From: Cristatella mucedo
Lineage: Eukaryota > Bryozoa > Phylactolaemata > Cristatellidae
DNA length: 64,000 bases
NCBI GenBank assembly: GCA_009760855.2
Contig: WPIO01000156.1
Location: forward strand, 439,501-503,500
Direction: 5' to 3'
Shown here: in pieces, positions 58,186 through 64,000 of the stretch
Numbering within the stretch: position 1 is the first letter of the stretch
Layout of the letters: every line of letters starts with the position of its first letter
Notes under the pieces: generated by a model
Database searches by the model: none
Told to the model about the DNA's origin: nothing
Seen by the model: only the letters and a program-made list of their open reading frames with translations
Position numbers and translations under genes: made by a program

Positions 58186-58444
58186 CTTGTAACTTGGCTT
58201 AATAGTGTTTAATGCATTTCTATTATAACTGCCCACGACCTCTCCTCACGGATACAAAATTGCATGCAGGTCAAGTTCAACCTGGGGGAATATAAGGGTG
58301 AATGTGAGGCCTAAAGGATGACCAGGTGAGAAATTTCGTACAGTAACCTGGGTCTTGGGAACCTGAAATTGGCAAAGTCTTGTCGTGGTGTTGGACGCTC
58401 TCAATGTCTCGCCGAGTAATGCATCAGGGTGGGTGCCCTCATCC

Positions 58445-58775
58445 TCTTGCAATGAGAAGCTTTAGCTCTGCAGGTTCTAGACTGTGGAACTCGCTTCAAC
58501 AATTCTTACGCAACGGCATCTACTCTCCAACTGCCGACTATGGCACATCTTTTTCAGCGGTCCTGAACCGCTACTTCTATGCTACTCACTACCTCAACTG
58601 CTCTCCTGCCTCTGCTATGCTTCCCACTTTCTCTTTGTTGCGTGAGACGAAGTCTGTTGGCTACCGAATGCGTACCGAAAGCCGCTTAGGCTGTGAGTGC
58701 GCTATACAAAACTCTCCTGCGTAACACCCACATGGTCTTTATGACTTTGTGGAGTTACTGACGGAGATACACAAT
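58445..58775 (+). mobile_element. LINE family B, 3' end
   Basis: The frame SFSSAGSRLWNSLQQFLRNG, then YSPTADYGTSFSAVL and YFYATHYLN, leads into the family B terminus (ACTGACGGAGATACACAA). It is well preserved but 5'-truncated. Confidence 0.9.
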
Positions 58776-59599
58776 GCTGCCACACGCCAAGCAAAGAGAA
58801 TCCGCGAGGCCCCCAGCTGGGCTGGAGACAATCAGGTTTATCGTTACGGCTTGTATATACAACTTTCACCCTGAAGCTTTTGTTCGTGGGCCCTGTCCAT
58901 GAGCTGGCGCCCTTGGCGAGCCGGGGTGCACCGCACGATCAAATTCCAGTTACTGGAGCTAATGTCGTTCTGATGTCGTTTTTGCCGGTACTGGTGTGAA
59001 TTGTCGCTCGTACTCAAGATTGCTTTGGTCCGATAATATACTCCCGCATCGCGAGGATTGCCAGGCCTCGTGTTTTCCCCTTAAATCACTCGGCAGCCTA
59101 ATGTATCTAGTGTATTGTATTTAGGGCCCGCAGGAGCCCTGTTGAGTTCCCTTGTGGTTGTCTATGCACGCGACACTGTTTTAAAGAAGTTTAATCAAAT
59201 TGACACGCGTGTTGCTCTAGCTAGCTGTTCGGAAGGAGGGTGACGTAGCCTGAGAGTGGTGGGAGTGGTTGGGAAATAGCCTGAGCTCAGATCTAGGTTC
59301 GAAAATATAGAAGCACCGACAGATCTACCCCAAATAGCAGCCATGATTATGCAGCAGAACATGGACGTCTATTCCCTCATCATTGCGACTTCAGTATTGG
59401 CTTTCTCTCTCTCTCTCTCTCTCACTACGTCTAAGTACCAATCTCTCCATTTCCTTCTTTATTTTCTGCAGATCAATCACTGCAACCTTTTAAATAGAAT
59501 GGTGTTGCATCATGAAACCCAGCTATCACCAATAGTGGGTCAATATCCGTGTCTCACACAATATCCACCTCTGAAGCCATAGCGGCAGTCAAGTCCGCT
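58776..59599. other. No recognisable feature
   Basis: Moderately GC-rich, no frame or repeat recognised apart from a short CT tract near 59405. Confidence 0.5.
59405..59425. repeat. (CT)n short tract
   Basis: About nine CT units. Confidence 0.85.
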
Positions 59600-60677
59600 C
59601 TCTTCTTGACTGTCTGGAGAATTTAGGTTTGGTCCACCACGTTAACGTATACACTCACGTCGGTAGCCATAACCTAATTCTCCATATCACGAAGGGAGTC
59701 TGCCCAGCTGATATCAATGTATGCCACGTGAGCTTCTCTGATCATTGCTCGTCTGGTTTACTGTTCCTGCTCTTCTGTAGGTGCAGGGTGATGTCAATTT
59801 TGTCCAGCAAAGTGACTTGAAAGCATTTCCCAAGACACGATCTTTAAATCTGTCTGTGAAAAAGATTTACTTGCTCCGTACCAAGATTCGACAGACAGCC
59901 TCGATAAATAGACTACTATAGTGAGCAGGACACTTAGGAATTCTATTTACGAGCTTGCTCTCGTACATTCTGTCCCAATTAGGAGTGTAAAGATTTCATT
60001 CTGCCTATAAAAAACTTCAAAAGAACCATCACGGTAAACGAAGGCTTAACCAAATTTTAAGAAGACTGCATCCAATGAAGATCTAGTAAATTTCAAAGTC
60101 TTTCTTCGAGTCTACGAGGAATGCTTGGAAAAGCTTTTTTGGGCTTTTTCAATTGAAAACTGACGTCCTGCCAGTCGCACTCAAGACAGAGTTATAAGAC
60201 GGTTAATAATTCGCTGGTCCATATTCCCGGTCCTCGCTTGCAGATAATAATAGCTCGACCGACAAGTTTTGATTTTTCTTCACTGATAAAATAATCCGCA
60301 CTCGTGCCTACATAGAGGTAAATATGAATAAAGCATCTACTGAATCACGATCTGTGATCTTACTTTAAGGATATTCCGAGGTTTTTGCATGCAATTTGGC
60401 TACCTTAATGAGGTCTAGTAAAAATAATCCTCTCCTAAAGACCCAACAAATCACCTAACTAGTCTTCACTGACGGATTACCTTAGCAGGTATTTTAACCG
60501 ATATATTCAATGCTCCCCTAGATAGAGAAGTTGCACAAAAGTCCTTCAAATGGGCCATCGCTAGGTCAATACTTCAAAAGACTGGATCGGATATACATAT
60601 CTTTTCAAACCAGAACTAAATTGTTCTCTTTGAATTCTTTTAAAGATTCTTAAAAATTTTTGCGAGCCAGCCGATCC

Positions 60678-61203
60678 TGTAAAAGTCGTCTTCAGCTTAG
60701 CACCCGTTAGGTTGACGAGCGTGTTTGCCGTGCAGCAGGCACCGATAGCAAATGAAGTCACGGAACTCTCTACAAGATATAATTGAATTCGTGAGGCTCT
60801 TCTCTTAGCGAACAGTATGCGTCCGAGAGCTGGAGACGGACAACACGTCCACTCACGACTGCGGAAGCAGAACAAGATACTGGTGATAAAAGATCACATG
60901 ACCGAGTGGCCATTCACCTCATGCCTCCACCCAATAAATAAATAAGTGAATACATACTAGCTGATCTAACGGCTTCTTTTTGTACAGAGGCAGAAGAGCC
61001 TTTACGACTATCCCACAGCTTGCAGTGCCGATAAAGGATCGCCCAGTGCAGGATTCGAACCAACGACTTTGGTACCGAGGTCGTGAAAAGCAACATCCTT
61101 ACCCAGTGTGCAATCAGTGGTGAGGACCCGGCAGCAGGGCCGTTATGCACTCCTGCCTTGTCAGGCTAGAGCAGGGCTACATGGTGGCGATGCCACGCCC
61201 ACA
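60678..61203 (-). repeat. 3' LTR of the Ty3/gypsy remnant, carrying a SINE-1
   Basis: On the minus strand it begins TGTGGGCGTGGCATCGCC and ends CTTTTACA. Removing the SINE-1 at about 60933-61114 leaves about 345 bases, matching the 5' LTR length. Confidence 0.85.
60933..61114 (-). mobile_element. SINE-1 inside the gypsy 3' LTR
   Basis: Antisense B box (GGATTCGAACC), CGATAAAGGATCGCCC, TGTACAGAGGCAGAAGAGCC, and a 3' tail of ATAAATAAATAAG-type repeats. LTR sequence CCTCCACCCAAT is interrupted here relative to the 5' LTR. Confidence 0.88.
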
Positions 61204-61458
61204 AAGGTTCCCCCACTCTCTATTAGCTGAAACCAATATGAGGATATCCAATGAGTGGTGATGCGATTCAAATGACGATAGTCGCCTCAAGGGCGCTGGT
61301 CGCCGCCCTTTTTGGGTACGAGAGGGCCCAACGTGCTCGCTCTTCGACGGCTCTATTATTCCCAGGCGCAGTATATGCTCAAATTCCATGCGAGCTGCTC
61401 TCAGGCGCCCTGGAGCCAGGCACCGATAGCGGGAGCGGGTAGGCGGGTCGCTCGTGAC

Positions 61459-61660
61459 AATGATAATAATAATAATAATAATAATAATGCACTTGATAAA
61501 GCACCCTCAGAGAACTCAATCTCTTTCTAGGCGCTTTGCAAAGGGAAACACAATTGAATGGTGAGTAAGATCATGCTTGATAAACAAACAACACGAATAA
61601 CATGGTTAGGGGCGACATGCACAGGGTCAGCATGCAAATGTGGTTAGTGGCAGCGTATGG
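61459..61660 (-). mobile_element. LINE family A tail inserted in the Ty3/gypsy element
   Basis: AAT-type repeats, a hairpin with slight decay, and the 3' untranslated block up to GTGGTTAGTGGCAGC. It splits the gypsy pol reading between the PVKHSIRHHT segment and the RCLAPGRLRAARMEFEH segment, so it is younger than that element. Confidence 0.88.
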
Positions 61661-61829
61661 TGGCGAATTGAATGCTTGACCGGTGCAGAGAAGTTTCCCG
61701 GTTGCGTGATGCTTAGGAACCGGCGAAGCAAACCAGCGTAGTCAGCCCGTGGAGTCGAAGGGAAGGAGCAGAAGATATGAAGTCAAAGTCGAAGGAGCAG
61801 AGATGATAGGGTGTAATAGACGAAGTAAG

Positions 61830-62150
61830 CTTGCACCGCTTTCGAAGCTCTGTACGACCGTCACATAGTGAGCTGCGCTCGAGGTCTACGATGAGCCGGA
61901 AATGAGCGCAGAAATCGGTGCCGACGAGAGGGGATGAAACATCGGATGCCGAGAAGACCCAGGAGAGACTCCGTCGAATACCTAGGCTCAAGTTGATGAG
62001 TCGCGAACAGTATACTGCAATTAGAGAGCCATTGGCAGCGTGCAGATGAGAAGGGGCAGGGTTTAGCTTGTAGGTAGGATTGGGGGGGGGGGAGGATGCT
62101 AACGGCTGAGCCTGTGTCAATCAGAAAGCGCATGCCCGTGTCGGGGGTCG
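61830..62150 (-). pseudogene. Ty3/gypsy aspartic protease remnant
   Basis: RFLIDTGSAVSILPP carries the DTG active site. After a frameshift the reading continues LHAANGSLIAVYCSRLINLS, LGIRRSLSWVF, then VGTDFCAHFRLIVDL, the order of a retropepsin with its downstream strand (I-G-A-D-F type). Confidence 0.88.
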
Positions 62151-62519
62151 TGCACGAACAGTTGGCGGCTAACTTCGTTCCCCGGCTGTGGCACTGCCTT
62201 CGCTAACAGTCCGGGTCCCGTTTAAAGGAAACTTGCAACCCGATCAGCACTGGAAAGCCTCGTCCCCTAATCGGTTTCGATGAAAGCACCAGCCGCCATT
62301 ATGCGACCCCTGTCCTTGAGCACCAGCTCGAGGTCAGAGCTGCTGTCTGCTAGGGGAACTGCTACGAGAAAGATTGGGTTCTCACCAGTGCCTGCCTTAT
62401 TTGGATGGCCTTGCTGAGTTCTTCTCGCAAGGCTAGCACCTCAGATTTCAGAGACCGTAACTCTGACAATGAGCAGTGCTGGTCTCGCTGGGATTTATCC
62501 GAGGCGGGCGGAGGCTGAA

Positions 62520-63060
62520 CTAGCGGCTACCTGAGGCGGAGTCGGCGGCAGCGTAACGGTTGCTGGTGGTGTAATAGCGGCTACGTAACGTGCCCAGGTT
62601 TCGAGCATTTCGGACATTTCGGACATTTCGGCGAAACATCAGCGGCGTCGCAACCCGATAGAACCATGCGGACATCTGCTTGTAGGCACTGCAGGAACAC
62701 TTCACACAAAAGGGCTTCGCCAAACCGGTCGCTGCCGTAGCCGAGCAGGCGCTGTAAATGCAGAAGGAACTGAGTCGGCGTGCGATCGCCTAGCGGCTCA
62801 CCTGCAAAAATCCGGCGCAAACACAGTCACTTGGAAGTTGAACAACGTTGAAGTATAGCCTCGCTCAGTCGATCGTATGGGTCTTCATCGGTAGGGTCTA
62901 TTATGAGGTCGTAAAGCTCGTAAATCGTCAGCTCGCCAATGGCGGCCGACGTCATAGCCAAAGCGCCGGGTCGCTTCGTAGAAATTCCGGCAACTTCAAA
63001 TGGCGACAGGAATCCACAGTGCTACTTTCAGGTTTAAGCCAAATCGATTGCTCGGTGTAG
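62520..63060 (-). pseudogene. Ty3/gypsy gag remnant
   Basis: Minus-strand reading gives LKLPEFLRSDPALWL, then YDLIIDPTDEDPYDRLSEAI, then FAGEPLGDRTPTQFLLHLQR and EALLCEVFLQCLQADVRMVL, a pattern typical of one widespread invertebrate gypsy gag type. A stop follows LWL, a second stop lies at the SK*LC junction, and the downstream part decays into a CPKCPKC repeat. Confidence 0.85.
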
Positions 63061-63101
63061 GAATACATACCGCGTTCAAATCAGCATAAGGGTTACCAAT
63101 T

Positions 63102-63447
63102 TGTAGAGGTCGCCTTCAGCTTAGCGACCGGCAGGTTGACAAGCTTATTTGCGGTGCAGCAAGCTCCGATAGCAAACGAAGTCACTGTCTTCTCTTCAAG
63201 ATACAATTGAATTCACCTGGCTCTTCTCTTCGCGAGCAGTACACATACGCGAGCCGGAGGCGGGCGACTCGTCCACTCACGACTGTAGGAGCTGAACAAG
63301 GGACTGGTGGGTAAAGATCACATGACCTAGTGGCTTTTCACTCATGCCTCCACCCAATCAGAGGTGAAGACTCGGCCACAGAGGCGTTATGCACCCCTGC
63401 CCTGTCAGGCTAGGGTGGCGCAACATGGTGGCGATGCTACACCCACA
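63102..63447 (-). repeat. 5' LTR of the Ty3/gypsy remnant (346 bases)
   Basis: On the minus strand it begins TGTGGGTGTAGCATCGCC and ends CTCTACA (TG...CA). It aligns along its length with 60678-61203 but with many mismatches, so the insertion is old. Confidence 0.85.
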
Positions 63448-63904
63448 GTCCCGCGCTTTGAAAAGAAGGAAGCTTTTTGCAATTTAAATTAAAGTTTTCA
63501 GTTGTACCACTCCGCATACAATGATCTCTGTGCGCCTCAGTAGCGTACTTTGTAGCAACGATGGTAGGAATATCCCAGCCCCAGGACTGCTAGATGTACC
63601 AGCTGCCTTAGCCACAATTGATCACGATATTCTAATTGAATGATTGAGAAAAACAATCAGTCTGGCAGATGAGGCACTAACGGGGGTGCTATTCGTACTT
63701 GTCGATATTTTTCAATCCATGTCGTATGAGGACCTGGTCTTATCCACCAGACCCGTCAGCCCCTGAATGTCTCAAAGGTCCGATCTCGGTCTTTGCTTTT
63801 CTCCTTTTACACTCTGCCTCTGGGAAAAACCCTTTAGGTCCATAGAATAGGCTATTGCTTTTAGGCTGACGAAAATCAGCAATATTTGTAATAAAATTTA
63901 ATGA

Positions 63905-64000
63905 AACTAAATGCAATATATCTTCATCTGTAATTCCAAAAGGCCACATACTTCATGGGTGTTACATCGGAGAGTTTTGTATAGCACACTCACAGCCTAA
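63905..64000 (-). mobile_element. LINE family B, 3' end, runs off the window
   Basis: TCTTCATCTGTAATTCC and GAGAGTTTTGTATAGCACAC are the antisense terminus of family B; the rest lies beyond the right edge. Confidence 0.8.

Larger units (their letters stand above)
60678..63447 (-). mobile_element. Ty3/gypsy LTR retrotransposon remnant, pol mostly deleted
   Basis: Two related LTRs flank gag and the start of pol on the minus strand. In element order: 5' LTR (63447-63102), TGGTAACCC-like primer site just inside, gag (about 63060-62520), protease (about 62150-61830), linker ending PVKHSIRHHT, a LINE A tail insertion, RT start (FEHILRLGIIEPS, DYRHLNRITT), a G-rich polypurine tract (about 61219-61206) and 3' LTR (61203-60678). 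Most of RT and all of RNase H and integrase are missing. Flanks GATCC and GTCCC could be a decayed 5-base target duplication. Confidence 0.88.
59600..63900 (+). mobile_element. LINE family B, degenerate, hosting a Ty3/gypsy insertion
   Basis: The left part (59600-60677) holds the endonuclease end (GLVHHVNVYTHVGSHNLIL, SFSDHC) and the linker (ATGCAATTTGGCTACCTTAA, TCAATACTTCAAAAGACTGG). The right part (63448-63900) resumes in RT: CTAGATGTACCAGCTGCC is a decayed LLDLSAAF box, followed by TCTGGCAGATGAGGCACTAA and CCACCAGACCCGTCAGCC. The LTR element at 60678-63447 separates them. All frames are broken. Confidence 0.8.

Noticed and set aside
61251-61442. Plus-strand frames across the gypsy pol region
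   Set aside because: The minus strand gives a collinear gypsy RT start here; the plus-strand frames are shadows.

Overview
This window looks like nuclear DNA of an invertebrate animal. The evidence is GT-AG introns, a multi-exon astacin protease gene, non-LTR retrotransposons with an AP-type endonuclease and a reverse transcriptase (RT), tRNA-headed SINEs, a Ty3/gypsy remnant and simple repeats. There are no bacterial-style operons or CRISPR arrays, and nothing reads as a free-standing tRNA or rRNA gene. I cannot name the phylum from the sequence alone.

The one convincing host gene is on the + strand from 26469 to about 44022-44123. It is a secreted astacin-family (M12A) zinc metalloprotease in eight coding exons: 26469-26582, 29727-29778, 36020-36178, 37628-37760, 37977-38040, 39863-39948, 43526-43755 and 43885-44022 or later. 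All exons have AG/GT borders, all phases agree (0,1,1,2,0,2,1), and joining them gives no stop. The product has a signal peptide, a short propeptide, a complete HExxHxxGxxHExxRxDRD zinc site, a SIMHY Met-turn, the four astacin cysteines and a Cys-rich EGF-like tail. Its introns are full of dead transposons.

Most of the rest is a layered transposon graveyard. LINE family A (L2/CR1-like; best copy 31745-34905, in intron 2) ends in a two-step hairpin followed by ATT repeats, and at least 25 fragments occur on both strands. LINE family B (better copies at 6390-8515 and 22312-24950, minus strand) is a second CR1/L2-like family with a different 3' end. SINE-1 has a tRNA-like head with A and B boxes. 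SINE-2 has another tRNA-like head joined to the family A 3' hairpin, as expected of a SINE that borrows the LINE A machinery. At the right end, a Ty3/gypsy element (LTRs 60678-61203 and 63102-63447; gag, protease and the start of RT, minus strand) sits inside a family B LINE. It carries a SINE-1 in its 3' LTR and a LINE A tail in pol, so the relative order of insertions can be read. Two short DNA transposons are also visible: a pogo/mariner-like element with TA duplications at 21757-22301, and hAT-like MITEs at 1455-1741 and 45463-45738.

Other structure includes a degenerate CCCTAAA (TTTAGGG-type) array at 52455-52735, a 35-bp minisatellite (55695-55869), a GATC-rich palindromic satellite (38420-38608), microsatellites, and several duplicated intronic segments. 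Long stretches between these have no feature I can recognise and are listed as such. I saw no strong candidate for an entirely new system. The most informative items are the intact astacin gene, the LINE A/SINE-2 shared 3' hairpin, the nested insertion stack and the plant-type telomere-like array.
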